The translations under genes and the position numbers were made by a program. A stretch of 64,000 bases of DNA from the NCBI RefSeq assembly GCF_003885045.1, contig NZ_RHJS01000002.1:6193302-6257301 (forward strand), given 5' to 3'. The notes beneath the pieces are model-generated. The model was not told the origin of the DNA, made no database searches, and saw only the letters and a list, made by a program, of their open reading frames with translations. The DNA is from Schaedlerella arabinosiphila (GTDB lineage: Bacteria; Bacillota; Clostridia; Lachnospirales; Lachnospiraceae). Positions 8,931 through 17,416 of this stretch are shown piece after piece; position 1 is the stretch's first letter, and each line of letters opens with the position of its first letter.

Positions 8931-9202
8931 ATTCATCCTCCTGTATAGCGGTTCTGGCAGCCTGCCTGTATGTCGGCATGGCATATCATTATACCATAGA
9001 ACTAAGAAACAGTTAAGAACCATATCTTGTAAAAAATACTGGATATCAGTAAAAATGGAAGGGGGCTGTTCTGCCGAATTTCTTATAAGTATCTTCCTTT
9101 ATTATTTAGATTTATCTATAGAAAAAATTAAGAATTACCTGATATCCTGAAAACATCAAAAAGCAAGATCAAAAAACAACATCAAAAAAAGCAGTATCTG
9201 AG

Positions 9203-9236
9203 AAAGCTGTCAGCCGCTGTATGCTGCGGCAGCTTT
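9203..9236 (+). other. Hairpin in the glycosyltransferase leader
   Basis: AAAGCTGtcaGCCGC pairs with GCGGCAGCTTT around a short loop, ending about 5 bp before the AGGAGGAGG ribosome site of the next gene. It could affect translation or be the stump of an upstream terminator. Confidence 0.4.
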
Positions 9237-9255
9237 GCAGAGGAGGAGGGTTATC

Positions 9256-10287
9256 ATGAAATACATTACATTTGCGGTTCCCTGCTACAATTCGCAGGAT
9301 TATATGGAACGCTGCATCAACTCACTTGTACGGGGCGGAGAGGATGTAGAGGTACTGGTTATAGACGACGGCTCCATGGACAGTACCGGAGAGATCGCGG
9401 ACGCTTACGAAAAGAAATATCCGGGCATCGTGAAAGCCGTTCATCAGGAAAACGGCGGACACGGGGCAGGGGTCAACAAGGGGCTGGAGCTGGCACAGGG
9501 ACAATATTATAAAGTGGTGGACTCAGACGACTGGGTGGAGGAATCGGCATACAAGAAGCTCCTGGCAAAGGTGAAAGAGTTCTGCGATGCCGGACGCCCC
9601 GGGGAGATGCCGGATCTGTTCATCTGCAACTACGTCTATAACCATCTGGACGAAGGAACCTCACGGGAGATGAATTATCGGAATGTATTTCCGGCAGATA
9701 CGCTGTGTACCTGGAATGATATCAATCATTTTTCCCCGTCCCAGTATCTGATTATGCACGCCCTGGTCTACCGGACAGAGGTGCTGCACCAGTCCGGAGT
9801 CCGTCTGCCGGAGCATACATTTTATGTAGACAATCTGTTCGCGTACCAGCCCCTTCCCTATGTGAAGAAGCTGTACTATATGGACATTGCCCTGTATCAA
9901 TACTATCTGGGGCGGGAGGATCAGTCTGTCAATGAAAAGGTGCTGATGCGCCGGATCGACCAGCAGATCCGGGTGACGGAGCTGGTGGCGCAGTGCATGG
10001 ATCTGGACGAGGTGGCAGAGCAGTATCCGAAGCTGGCGGTGTATATGCGGAGAAATATTTCCATCATGATGGCGATTTCCTCGATCCACCTGCTTCTGAT
10101 CAATTCCAAGGAAGCATATACAAAGAAAAAGAACCTTTGGAGCGGCATCAAATCCAATGACCGCAGGCTGTATTACCGTCTGAAGTTCGGAACCATCAGC
10201 GGATTGACCGATCTGCCCGGAAAGCTGGGAGGGAAACTGACCATCGGCGGTTACCGCCTGGCCAAGAAGGTATATCAGTTCCAGTAG
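9256..10287 (+). CDS. Family 2 glycosyltransferase
   Basis: About 343 residues. The GT-A fold is shown by FAVPCYNSQDYMERCINSL at the start, VIDDGSMDSTGEIAD and the metal-binding VDSDDWV near residue 90. It lacks membrane segments, so it should act on the inner membrane face on a nucleotide-sugar donor. The ATG at 9256 has AGGAGGAGGG upstream; the open frame starts 21 bp earlier without one. The two genes that follow, an NlpC/P60-like hydrolase and an MprF-like membrane protein, suggest an envelope-polymer or glycolipid role. Acceptor unknown. Confidence 0.9.
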   Translation: MKYITFAVPCYNSQDYMERCINSLVRGGEDVEVLVIDDGSMDSTGEIADAYEKKYPGIVKAVHQENGGHGAGVNKGLELAQGQYYKVVDSDDWVEESAYKKLLAKVKEFCDAGRPGEMPDLFICNYVYNHLDEGTSREMNYRNVFPADTLCTWNDINHFSPSQYLIMHALVYRTEVLHQSGVRLPEHTFYVDNLFAYQPLPYVKKLYYMDIALYQYYLGREDQSVNEKVLMRRIDQQIRVTELVAQCMDLDEVAEQYPKLAVYMRRNISIMMAISSIHLLLINSKEAYTKKKNLWSGIKSNDRRLYYRLKFGTISGLTDLPGKLGGKLTIGGYRLAKKVYQFQ

Positions 10288-10431
10288 AGCTCGGTGCAGT
10301 GGACGAAGCAGATTTGGCGGAAAAAAGGAATGGGAAGCGGCAGCGCTTAACAGGCCGCGCGTTCTCAACAAGCCGCACGTTCAGATCACAGGGTAGATAA
10401 GTGCATAAAAAGACAGCGAGGGGGAAAGACA

Positions 10432-11004
10432 GTGGCGCGGATTTACATAGCATTGGTAGACACACCGGGGATTTTTGCGTATCTCATACGGCGTTTTTTG
10501 AAACAGAAATACATCCATGTGGTCATCTCCATGGATGCGGAGCTGGAGGAAGCGTACAGCTTCGGAAGGCGGAACCCGTTTATCCCGGTGATCGCGGGAT
10601 TCGAAAAGGAAAATAAAGAAAAGATACTCCGGGCATTTCCGACCGCGGACTACATGATCTGTGAAATGGAATGCACAGGGCGGCAGAAGGAGCAGATCCG
10701 GCAGACGCTGGAACAGGATATGCGGAACCGATTCCATTATCACTATGCGGTGCTTGGACTGCCATTTATCCTGTGCGGCAGGCCCTTTTACCAGAAGAAC
10801 CATTACACCTGTTCTTCCTATATCGCAAGGTTATTGTCGGAAAATGGGATTCAGGTATCGGAAAAGCATTTTTCCCTGGTTACGCCCAAAGATTTTTATG
10901 AGTATCCGGACAAACAGGTTGTGTTTGAAGGGGCGTTGGAGGAGATCGTGCATCCAGAGGCATCCTGGAAGCTTCGGAAACCGGAGGCTGTATATGAATA
11001 CTGA
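10432..11004 (+). CDS. NlpC/P60-like (YiiX/YebB-type) cysteine hydrolase
   Basis: 190 residues starting at GTG after GAGGGGGAAAG. The permuted papain-like pattern is visible: an N-terminal His in YIHVVISMD and a Cys in HYTCSSYIARLL near residue 130, with the tail VTPKDFYEYPD typical of the family. Members hydrolyse amide or ester bonds in the envelope or act as acyltransferases. There is no signal peptide, so it may work on the cytosolic side. The last 11 bp overlap the start of the next gene, which indicates coupling. Confidence 0.7.
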   Translation: MARIYIALVDTPGIFAYLIRRFLKQKYIHVVISMDAELEEAYSFGRRNPFIPVIAGFEKENKEKILRAFPTADYMICEMECTGRQKEQIRQTLEQDMRNRFHYHYAVLGLPFILCGRPFYQKNHYTCSSYIARLLSENGIQVSEKHFSLVTPKDFYEYPDKQVVFEGALEEIVHPEASWKLRKPEAVYEY

Positions 11005-12085
11005 CAGAAAGCAGAGAATCCGAAAAAATCTGATCAATTATACGATATTTCTCCTGATCATGGGACTGACTTTTTATACCGTGCTGCGCGGACAGGACTG
11101 GAATCAGATCTGGGAGGCGCTCAAAGGGCTTTCCCTCCCCTGTCTGCTGCTGATCCTTGCGTCCGCATTGTTTTTCGTGTGCGCAGAAGGGAGTATGATC
11201 TGGTATCTCCTGCGGATGATCAACCCGGACAGCAGCGGGCTCGGCAAATGTATCTCCTATTCCTTTATCGGATTTTTTTATTCCGGTATCACACCTTCCT
11301 CAACGGGAGGACAGCCGGTGCAGCTTTATTATATGAAGAAGGATGGAAATGCGCTTTCAGACAGCTCGGTCGTCCTGATGACGGTTGCGCTGCTCTATAA
11401 ATTCGTGCTTGTGATCATCGGATGCGCCATGCTGTTTTTCTGGTATGACCCGCTGAGATCCTACCTTCGGAAATATTTTGGCCTGTATATCCTGGGACTT
11501 GTGCTGCATGTGGTCCTGGTGGCCGTGCTGCTGGCGGTCATGCTGGCGCCGGAGGCAATGAAGAGACTGATCTTTCAGATCGAGCATTTCCTGACACGGA
11601 TCCGGATCTTGAAGCCGTCAGCCGGAAGAGCGGAAAAGATCCGTCAGTTTATCGGCGGCTATCAGGACGCGGTCTATTTTCTGGCAAAACAGAAGTACAG
11701 GATGCTGCTGGTTCTGGGAATCACATTTCTGCAGAGGTGCAGCCTGTTCTTCCTGACAGGGCTGGTGTATCTGGGCTTTTCTCAGCAGGGGACCAGCCTT
11801 CTGACGGTGATGCTTCTGCAGGCTTCTGTGTCCGTGGCGGTGGATATGCTCCCCCTTCCGGGGGCGCAGGGAATCACGGAACTGATGTACTGCCGGGTGT
11901 TCAGCCATGTGTTTTCACAGGCCTGCCTCATGCCGTCGCTGTATGTGGCGAGAGGGAGCAGCTTTTACTTTTTACTGGTGGTCAGCCTTCTCGTGGTGCT
12001 GCTCAATGAAGCGGTCCGGCGCAGGGGAGAAACGGTGAAGGACAGGCAGTGCTTGAGAGCCGCAGGACGCAGGTATACCTTGTGA
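10994..12085 (+). CDS. Lysylphosphatidylglycerol synthetase-like (MprF/UPF0104) membrane protein
   Basis: 363 residues with about eight hydrophobic segments. The family block YSFIGFFYSGITPSSTGGQP (LPG_synthase_TM, UPF0104) is clear, as is PLPGAQGITELMY near the end. It has only the flippase/membrane part of MprF and no aminoacyl-transferase domain, so it more likely moves a lipid or glycolipid than makes lysyl-PG. The ATG at 10994 overlaps the hydrolase stop; CCGGAGG precedes it. The last codons run into the GGCCGAATGGCCAT repeat, so the C-terminus may have been altered. Confidence 0.85.
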   Translation: MNTDRKQRIRKNLINYTIFLLIMGLTFYTVLRGQDWNQIWEALKGLSLPCLLLILASALFFVCAEGSMIWYLLRMINPDSSGLGKCISYSFIGFFYSGITPSSTGGQPVQLYYMKKDGNALSDSSVVLMTVALLYKFVLVIIGCAMLFFWYDPLRSYLRKYFGLYILGLVLHVVLVAVLLAVMLAPEAMKRLIFQIEHFLTRIRILKPSAGRAEKIRQFIGGYQDAVYFLAKQKYRMLLVLGITFLQRCSLFFLTGLVYLGFSQQGTSLLTVMLLQASVSVAVDMLPLPGAQGITELMYCRVFSHVFSQACLMPSLYVARGSSFYFLLVVSLLVVLLNEAVRRRGETVKDRQCLRAAGRRYTL

Positions 12086-12151
12086 AACGGCCGAATGGCC
12101 ATAACGGGATGCCCTTGGGTATACTTTATAAAATGGCCGAATGGCCATAAC
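12072..12151 (+). repeat. Dispersed GGCCGAATGGCCAT repeat, tandem pair
   Basis: Two tandem units about 46 bp apart, each of the form GTATAC-TT-T-AAA followed by GGCCGAATGGCCATAAC (first unit 12072-12105, second 12119-12151). A third, diverged unit is at 3722-3771. The first unit overlaps the last codons of the MprF-like gene. Confidence 0.75.
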
Positions 12152-12152
12152 A

Positions 12153-12205
12153 AAAAATATGTAAAGCAGGGAATCATACGGCGATTTCCTGCTTTACATA
12201 TTTTT
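12153..12205. terminator. Strong bidirectional terminator
   Basis: A 23-bp stem with one mismatch (AAAAATATGTAAAGCAGG with CCTGCTTTACATATTTTT as its outer part) and a 7-nt loop. Both ends are A/T runs, so it should stop the MprF-like operon from the left and the rubredoxin gene from the right. Confidence 0.9.
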
Positions 12206-12209
12206 GATG

Positions 12210-12371
12210 CTATTCTTCTTCCACAAATTCGTCTTTTCCAAGTCCGCATACCGGGCATACCCATTCATCCGGAAGATCTGCAAATTCGGTGCCGGGCTCA
12301 ATTCCGTTGTCCGGATCACCCACTTCGGGATCATAGATATATCCGCAGGGTTCACATACATAGCGTTTCAT
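12210..12371 (-). CDS. Rubredoxin
   Basis: 53 residues with both iron-binding CxxC motifs, YVCEPCGY and WVCPVCGLGKDEF, and the conserved GDPDNGIEPGT loop: a textbook clostridial rubredoxin, a small electron carrier of the cytosol used in oxygen and peroxide defence. AAGGAGG lies upstream of the ATG at 12371. It is monocistronic, ending at the strong terminator. Confidence 0.97.
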   Translation of the reverse strand: MKRYVCEPCGYIYDPEVGDPDNGIEPGTEFADLPDEWVCPVCGLGKDEFVEEE

Positions 12372-12643
12372 GATCAATACCTCCTTGCTTATTTTCATGT
12401 ACTCTCAAAAGGGAAATTGTCACAGGCCACATCTTGGTCTGGCATGCCCTGTAACGGGAAATTCCCTGATTCGATACAATAACAGTATAACGCACAGGCA
12501 GATGATTATGCAAGTATTCTTTCTCAAAGTTCCGCGGCTTTAACCGGAAGCATCAGGTGAATCAGTAGATGCAAAAATACGGTATACAGAAAAAGGAAGA
12601 TAGGTTATAATTGATACATGATCAGAGAGGGGGGGGAGATGCT

Positions 12644-14338
12644 ATGGCTCGAACGGTTGGTATCGGACATCAGGACTTTGAGACGATTCGTAAAAAAGGA
12701 TATTTTTACGTTGATAAGACAAATTTTATCAAAGAGTGGTGGGAGAGCGGTGACAGAGTCAGTTTGATTACACGCCCGAGAAGATTCGGCAAAACTCTGA
12801 ATATGAGTATGACGGAACAGTTTTTTTCTGTAGCATATGCTGACAGAGGAGACTTATTTGAAGGGCTTTCCATATGGAAGAATGAAGAGTATAGACAGCA
12901 GCAGGGAAGTTATCCGGTGATCAGCCTTTCATTTGCGAATATCAAAGAAGAAAGCTATGCTACAGCGCGCAGAAAGATATGTCAGATTCTATCCAACTTG
13001 TATTCCGGATATAATTTTTTGCTGGAGCATCCGATCCTGGATAAAAAAGAACAGAAATTTTTTGAGGATGTTTCCGCAGATATGGACGATGTGACAGCAA
13101 CGCTTGCAATTTATCAGCTGTCGTCATATCTCACAAGATATTATGGGAAGAAAGTGATCATCATTCTGGATGAATACGATACTCCGATGCAGGAAGCTTA
13201 TGTGAATGGATACTGGGATGAACTGGCTGCTTTTATCAGAAGCCTGTTCAATTCTTCATTTAAGGAAAATCCATATCTTGAACGTGCGATTATGACGGGG
13301 ATTACGAGGATCAGCAAGGAATCCATTTTTTCGGATCTGAATAATCTGGAGGTGGTTACGGCGACATCCGAAAAATATGCAGATGCATTTGGATTTACGG
13401 AAGCAGAAGTATTTGCGGCGCTGGATGAGTTTGGATTGGCTGACAGGGCGCAGGAAGTGAAGCTGTGGTATGACGGATTTACATTTGGCGGGCTGACAGA
13501 TATTTATAATCCATGGTCAATTATCAACTATCTGAGCAAGAAAAAAGTCGGCTTGTATTGGGCGAATACCAGCTCCAACCGCTTGGTCGGTAAGCTCCTT
13601 CGGGAAGGAAACAGGGAGGTAAAGAAGGCTTTTGAAGGACTTTTGGCAGGGAAGCATTTGATCACACCGATGGATGAACAGATTGTGTATGATCAGCTGA
13701 ATACCAATGAATTGGCAATTTGGAGCCTTCTTCTTGCCAGCGGGTATTTAAAAGTCATTCATTATGAGAAATATGAGGAGCTGGGGGATGATTTCCGTGA
13801 GGTGAATTATGAACTGGATCTGACAAATCACGAGGTACGTCGGATGTTTGGCAGTATGATCAAAGGATGGTTTACAGAAACCAGCGCGGACTATCATGAT
13901 TTTATCAAGGCATTGCTGCTCGATGACCGGAAGGCTATGAATGTTTATATGAACCGTGTGTGCTCTGAGATGTTCAGCTATTTTGATACAGGTACAAAGC
14001 CATCCAAGGAAGAACCAGAACGCTTTTATCACGGGTTTGTGCTGGGACTTATGGTGGAGCTGGCAGACCGGTATGTGATCACGTCCAACAGAGAAAGCGG
14101 TTTCGGCAGATATGATGTCTTGCTTGAACCTCGGAATAAAGCGGATGACGCAATGATCCTGGAATTTAAGGTACAGGAAGCGGAGGAAGAAGCGGCGCTT
14201 TCGGATACAGTAAAGGCGGCATTGGAGCAGATAGACAGGAAGGAATATGCTTCGAATCTGATCGCAAAAGGGACTCCGAGGGAAAGAATCCGAAAGTACG
14301 GATTTGCTTTTTGTGGCAAAAATGTCTTGATCGGTTAA
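12644..14338 (+). CDS. AAA-ATPase-like / PD-(D/E)XK nuclease family protein
   Basis: About 564 residues. The N-terminal half is the AAA-ATPase-like domain (PF09820): YFYVDKTNFIKEWW, a Walker A-like RPRRFGKTLNMSM, and Walker B IIILDEYDTPMQEA. The C-terminal part is the PD-(D/E)XK-like domain (PF08011) with GRYDVLLEP and MILEFKV as putative metal-binding residues. The ATG at 12644 follows a run of G and GGAGATG. Such proteins occur in many copies in gut anaerobes; a defence or mobile-DNA role has been suggested but is unproven. It overlaps a WYL-regulator remnant at its 3' end. Confidence 0.9.
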   Translation: MARTVGIGHQDFETIRKKGYFYVDKTNFIKEWWESGDRVSLITRPRRFGKTLNMSMTEQFFSVAYADRGDLFEGLSIWKNEEYRQQQGSYPVISLSFANIKEESYATARRKICQILSNLYSGYNFLLEHPILDKKEQKFFEDVSADMDDVTATLAIYQLSSYLTRYYGKKVIIILDEYDTPMQEAYVNGYWDELAAFIRSLFNSSFKENPYLERAIMTGITRISKESIFSDLNNLEVVTATSEKYADAFGFTEAEVFAALDEFGLADRAQEVKLWYDGFTFGGLTDIYNPWSIINYLSKKKVGLYWANTSSNRLVGKLLREGNREVKKAFEGLLAGKHLITPMDEQIVYDQLNTNELAIWSLLLASGYLKVIHYEKYEELGDDFREVNYELDLTNHEVRRMFGSMIKGWFTETSADYHDFIKALLLDDRKAMNVYMNRVCSEMFSYFDTGTKPSKEEPERFYHGFVLGLMVELADRYVITSNRESGFGRYDVLLEPRNKADDAMILEFKVQEAEEEAALSDTVKAALEQIDRKEYASNLIAKGTPRERIRKYGFAFCGKNVLIG

Positions 14339-14575
14339 GAAGACTGTCTGTTTTTTTCGTAGATTAACTTTGCCTGTTCCGCTACCGCTTCTTTCAGATG
14401 GGCAGGTGAAAGGATATCTACCCGGGTTCCGAGCGTGACCTTCGGATATTCCCCTTCGAAGGTCTCGGTCGGCCTCGGAGGATTCAGCTGCGAAAACCCT
14501 TCCTCCAATACCTCCAGTTCTAAAATACGGTTTAATTTGAAGACCCGCCAGTCCTGCTTTTCTGCATCAGATTTA
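14335..14575 (-). pseudogene. WYL-domain (YafY/DeoR-type) regulator, C-terminal remnant
   Basis: The minus strand encodes DWRVFKLNRILELEVLEEGF followed by VTLGTRVDILSPAHLKEAVA and a TAA stop. FKLNRI and VxVLSPxxLxxxV are the final part of WYL regulators of the YafY type. The HTH and most of the WYL domain are missing upstream, where the frame decays, so this is a remnant. It is convergent with, and overlaps by 3 bp, the AAA-ATPase gene. Confidence 0.7.
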
Positions 14576-14904
14576 TCTCTTATTTTTTATCAGGGGAAGT
14601 TCTTCTGGATCAAGGAGACATCAAAAGAGCCGAAAATGAATGTTTTGCGGCGGGAATTGTCTGACGGCAAGAAAGCTGCCGCGCGAGACTGATGTCAGGA
14701 TAACAGAGTTTAGATGGAAATGCAAGAGCAATTTCGGAATAAAACAGTGCAAGGCAGAAATACAACCAGGTACGGAAGGGGGATTTGTTTCCATACCTGG
14801 TTTTTGGCTTTGAAAGATGCAAATAATCCGGCAATGATGGGTTTTATGTAATGCGAGTTGTGTGAGTTGCCAGTGAAAAATATTGTGTTTATAGCAATAT
14901 AATA
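14576..14904. other. Intergenic stretch
   Basis: About 330 bp without a supported gene. It contains the terminator at 14764-14805 and short open frames lacking ribosome sites. Nothing else seen. Confidence 0.5.
14764..14805 (+). terminator. Rho-independent terminator
   Basis: AACCAGGTACGGAA pairs with TTCCATACCTGGTT (one mismatched pair) and is followed by a T run on the plus strand. Confidence 0.75.
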
Positions 14905-15153
14905 TTACGGCACTAATTCCCAGCTGCCAATCCATTGTTTTTTCGTTTCATTGTATCTGCGGCGATACAGCTTGTTCCCGATCGTCTTATACTTCCAAAC
15001 AATTATATCTGACATAGGCATGATGGCTTCAGTATTGCTTTCGGCTGCGGCAATTGGAGTTGAAACCGCAACAGTATAGGATTCTTCCGCAAATACTGTT
15101 GATGGTGTAAGCATGGATAAAATAGATAATAGGATGATCATTTTCTTTTTCAT
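14905..15153 (-). CDS. Small secreted protein, third gene of a BlaI-M56 operon
   Basis: 82 residues with a clear signal peptide (KKKMIILLSILSMLTPSTVF ending AFA-like, cleavage near residue 22) and a short mature part rich in Tyr, Lys, Arg and Trp (WKYKTIGNKLYRRRYNETKK). TAAAGGAGTG precedes the ATG. It lies 20 bp after the M56 protease gene on the same strand, so it is probably co-transcribed and under BlaI control. I do not recognise the family with confidence; it could be a secreted signal, antimicrobial peptide or protease substrate. Confidence 0.7.
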   Translation of the reverse strand: MKKKMIILLSILSMLTPSTVFAEESYTVAVSTPIAAAESNTEAIMPMSDIIVWKYKTIGNKLYRRRYNETKKQWIGSWELVP

Positions 15154-15173
15154 GCGATATCACACTCCTTTAT

Positions 15174-16331
15174 TTAATCTAAATTATTCTCATCATAAAC
15201 GGGAAGATCCCGGATTTCTTCCAGATCTCGATTTGTTATAATTCCCAGATAGTGTTCATCATCCATATAAAGTTCATATTTGCCATCCTTGCGTATCTGT
15301 AGATAACTGTCATCATCTAAACTAAAAACTTTGCCATTAAGTTCTTCTTCCGGCTTCCAGGAAGGCTCAAAGATAAATAATGTAGAAGCAAACAGCATCA
15401 GGACTGCAATACCCGTAATAAAATAATTTGTAAATGACCTGTGTGACTCCGTGTTTATCAGACGTAATACCCGGCATGTAGTAGATCCCGGAGAAGACTT
15501 TGAAAAAGGCAAGGTCATTGCCGGAAGCGGCTGTTTCCTCTGCTGGCTGCGTGCAACCTTGATCAGGCAATCCAGATACAGCTCTCGCCTTGTGGGCGGC
15601 AGACTGGAAAAGGTTGCGTTGTCAGCATGGTATTCCAGGATATCTGACAGCTGCTTTCTCAGCAGGATTACAAAAGGATTCCACCAATTCAGGACACGTA
15701 GAATTTCCGCAAACAGCATCCAGATAAAATCCATATGCCGCAGATGGCTTAATTCATGGAAAAGGATACAGTATAATTCTTCCTGTGTAAAATCAGAATC
15801 AGGAAGAAAAATGACAGGCGAAAAAAATCCTATGACGCAGGGGGTGTTTACAAATCTTGTGCGGATTACCTTTTTTACCGGGCGGCGGATCGGATTTGTG
15901 TTGTAAATAGCCGTCAGTATTGCAGATACCTTGCCGCCAGAGTCATCGGCCAGATCAGGAAATCTTGGGATGATGCGATATAATCTCATATAGTTTCTGA
16001 CGGTACTGCATACAATACAAACAATGCCGCCGATCCAAATGGATAAAAACAGTACAGATGGCGTTACGGCAATATGTCTGATCATGAACAAAACCTGTTC
16101 GTTACAAAAATCCATGATCGCAGGCAGAATTTGCTCCGAAGGCACTGTTATGGTGTGGAAAAACTCAAAAGGCAGTATCAGTCTCAGCAGGACAAAAAAT
16201 GAGAAGTATTTCAGGAAGCGAATACTTAGCTTCTGAGAAATACGCCCGTCTCTCATGATGATACATAAAAAGCAAATTAAGCAGTTTCCACCTAAAACAG
16301 CCATGATATAAGATGTAGCTGAAAAATGCAT
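15174..16331 (-). CDS. BlaR1/MecR1-like M56 membrane metallopeptidase
   Basis: 385 residues. Four hydrophobic segments surround a zinc-peptidase motif HELSHLRHMD near residue 190, as in M56 proteases of the BlaR1 family. A last hydrophobic segment near 305-325 is followed by an acidic extracellular tail of about 60 residues (DDDSYLQIRKDGKYELYMDD) instead of a penicillin-binding sensor domain, so the signal is not a beta-lactam by this route. It would cleave BlaI, encoded 38 bp upstream, to switch on the operon. Confidence 0.88.
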   Translation of the reverse strand: MHFSATSYIMAVLGGNCLICFLCIIMRDGRISQKLSIRFLKYFSFFVLLRLILPFEFFHTITVPSEQILPAIMDFCNEQVLFMIRHIAVTPSVLFLSIWIGGIVCIVCSTVRNYMRLYRIIPRFPDLADDSGGKVSAILTAIYNTNPIRRPVKKVIRTRFVNTPCVIGFFSPVIFLPDSDFTQEELYCILFHELSHLRHMDFIWMLFAEILRVLNWWNPFVILLRKQLSDILEYHADNATFSSLPPTRRELYLDCLIKVARSQQRKQPLPAMTLPFSKSSPGSTTCRVLRLINTESHRSFTNYFITGIAVLMLFASTLFIFEPSWKPEEELNGKVFSLDDDSYLQIRKDGKYELYMDDEHYLGIITNRDLEEIRDLPVYDENNLD

Positions 16332-16369
16332 TTTATTTTCACCTCGTATTAAGTTGTATTTTTGTAAGA

Positions 16370-16741
16370 TTACTTTATGCTGCGCCTGCGTTCCCGGATG
16401 ATCTTTTCCAGTTCATCCAGATTCTCATGGTCTGTTTCCTGCCTGACCAGGGCGCTCATCAGGTTCAGCGAGTTAAAATTCATATGTTGAAGCTGACCGC
16501 TGAGATAATCTTCAAATGAAATCGTCGGACGGTAAGTGCGGGTTAATACAGTCCCGCGCTGGGCGATATCGGCAACCTCGATCGCAGATTTTTGCAACAG
16601 GTTTTTGATTGCCACACGGACAGTATTGATATTCAGCGCACTTTCTATTTTCGGAATATCACTGGATGCAAGTGCTTCATCCGTATTCCAGAATACAAGC
16701 ATAACATCCATCTCCTTATTGCTTAACTTCAAATTCTTCAT
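16370..16741 (-). CDS. BlaI/MecI/CopY-family repressor
   Basis: 123 residues. Winged-helix start LSNKEMDVMLVFWNTDEALA then NTVRVAIKNLLQKSAIEVAD matches BlaI repressors, with the C-terminal dimerisation helix carrying RQETDHENLDELEKII. AGGAGGTCATC precedes the ATG. It is the first gene of the BlaI-M56-secreted protein operon and probably represses both that operon and perhaps the divergent lipoprotein/ABC cassette. Confidence 0.9.
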   Translation of the reverse strand: MKNLKLSNKEMDVMLVFWNTDEALASSDIPKIESALNINTVRVAIKNLLQKSAIEVADIAQRGTVLTRTYRPTISFEDYLSGQLQHMNFNSLNLMSALVRQETDHENLDELEKIIRERRRSIK

Positions 16742-16757
16742 GATGACCTCCTTCCTA

Positions 16758-16779
16758 ACTAGTATTAGTAATTAGTATG
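16758..16779 (-). promoter_or_regulatory. Candidate BlaI operator
   Basis: On the minus strand CATACTAATTACTAATACTA contains tandem TACTAAT repeats immediately upstream of the BlaI ribosome site, a typical position for autorepression. It is not an exact match to the classical TACA/TGTA dyad. Confidence 0.35.
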
Positions 16780-16959
16780 CAAACCTTACAGAACCCGATT
16801 CATTGAGCGTTGCGGCTACATTACTTATTTATCCTACGCAAATCAGTATAGCATTATATTATGAGTATGTCAATAATAAGTATTAAAAACAATATTGTGT
16901 AAATATAGAATATTATATTTAATTTTATAATATTTTTAATAATATATAATAAAAAAATA

Positions 16960-16988
16960 TTGACTTAATAAAAAATATATGATATATT
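16960..16988 (+). promoter_or_regulatory. Sigma-A-type promoter of the AT-rich cassette
   Basis: TTGACT (16960-16965), a 17-bp spacer and TATATT (16983-16988) in a very AT-rich region. It points at the truncated peptide gene and the lipoprotein/ABC genes behind it. Confidence 0.7.
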
Positions 16989-16996
16989 GCAATTAG

Positions 16997-17362
16997 ACTG
17001 AGGTTTTCGAAAACATACAGCAAATATTTCAAAAAGGGTCTGCGATCACGGCAAATGCTGCAGATTATATAGATTTTGATGTAACATATCCTAATGATCC
17101 TTATTCTTATGCAATGAGAAAAATGGATGATGAACAGAATTTTTATATGACTGGAACCTATTTTAGTAAAAGTGGTAGATTATCTGGAAGTTCTATACAG
17201 GTGGGTGATAAAAGTGTTATTTCTTACATTGCGACCATCACGCCAAGTAGCCCTAGAGCTTCCAAAGGATATTCTAAAACAGCAAAGAGAGGCTTTGAAT
17301 ACGAACTCCATACTTTTTCTAATGTAAATGGAATCAATGTCAGAGGAAGATATACACCATAA
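16997..17362 (+). pseudogene. Small secreted protein lacking its start and signal peptide
   Basis: The frame is open from a TAG at 16994-16996 and encodes SAITANAADYIDFDVTYPND, which looks like the end of a signal peptide (ANA-A) followed by a mature domain ending NGINVRGRYTP. No ATG, GTG or TTG exists in frame before the internal ATG at 17114, which has no ribosome site, and the hydrophobic signal core is absent. The promoter sits only 8 bp before the frame opens, consistent with a small deletion. The mature part vaguely resembles small DUF2712-like secreted proteins found beside ABC transporters; that is a weak guess. Confidence 0.55.
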
Positions 17363-17370
17363 AATAAAAA

Positions 17371-17402
17371 TAAGCAGGGACAGAGAGAACTGTCTCTGCT
17401 TA
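17371..17402 (+). terminator. Hairpin between the peptide frame and the lipoprotein gene
   Basis: TAAGCAGGGACAG pairs with CTGTCTCTGCTTA (one G-T pair) around a 6-nt loop. No T run follows, so it may be an attenuating or mRNA-processing stem giving more peptide than transporter message. Confidence 0.55.
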
Positions 17403-17416
17403 TATGAGGAATGGGC

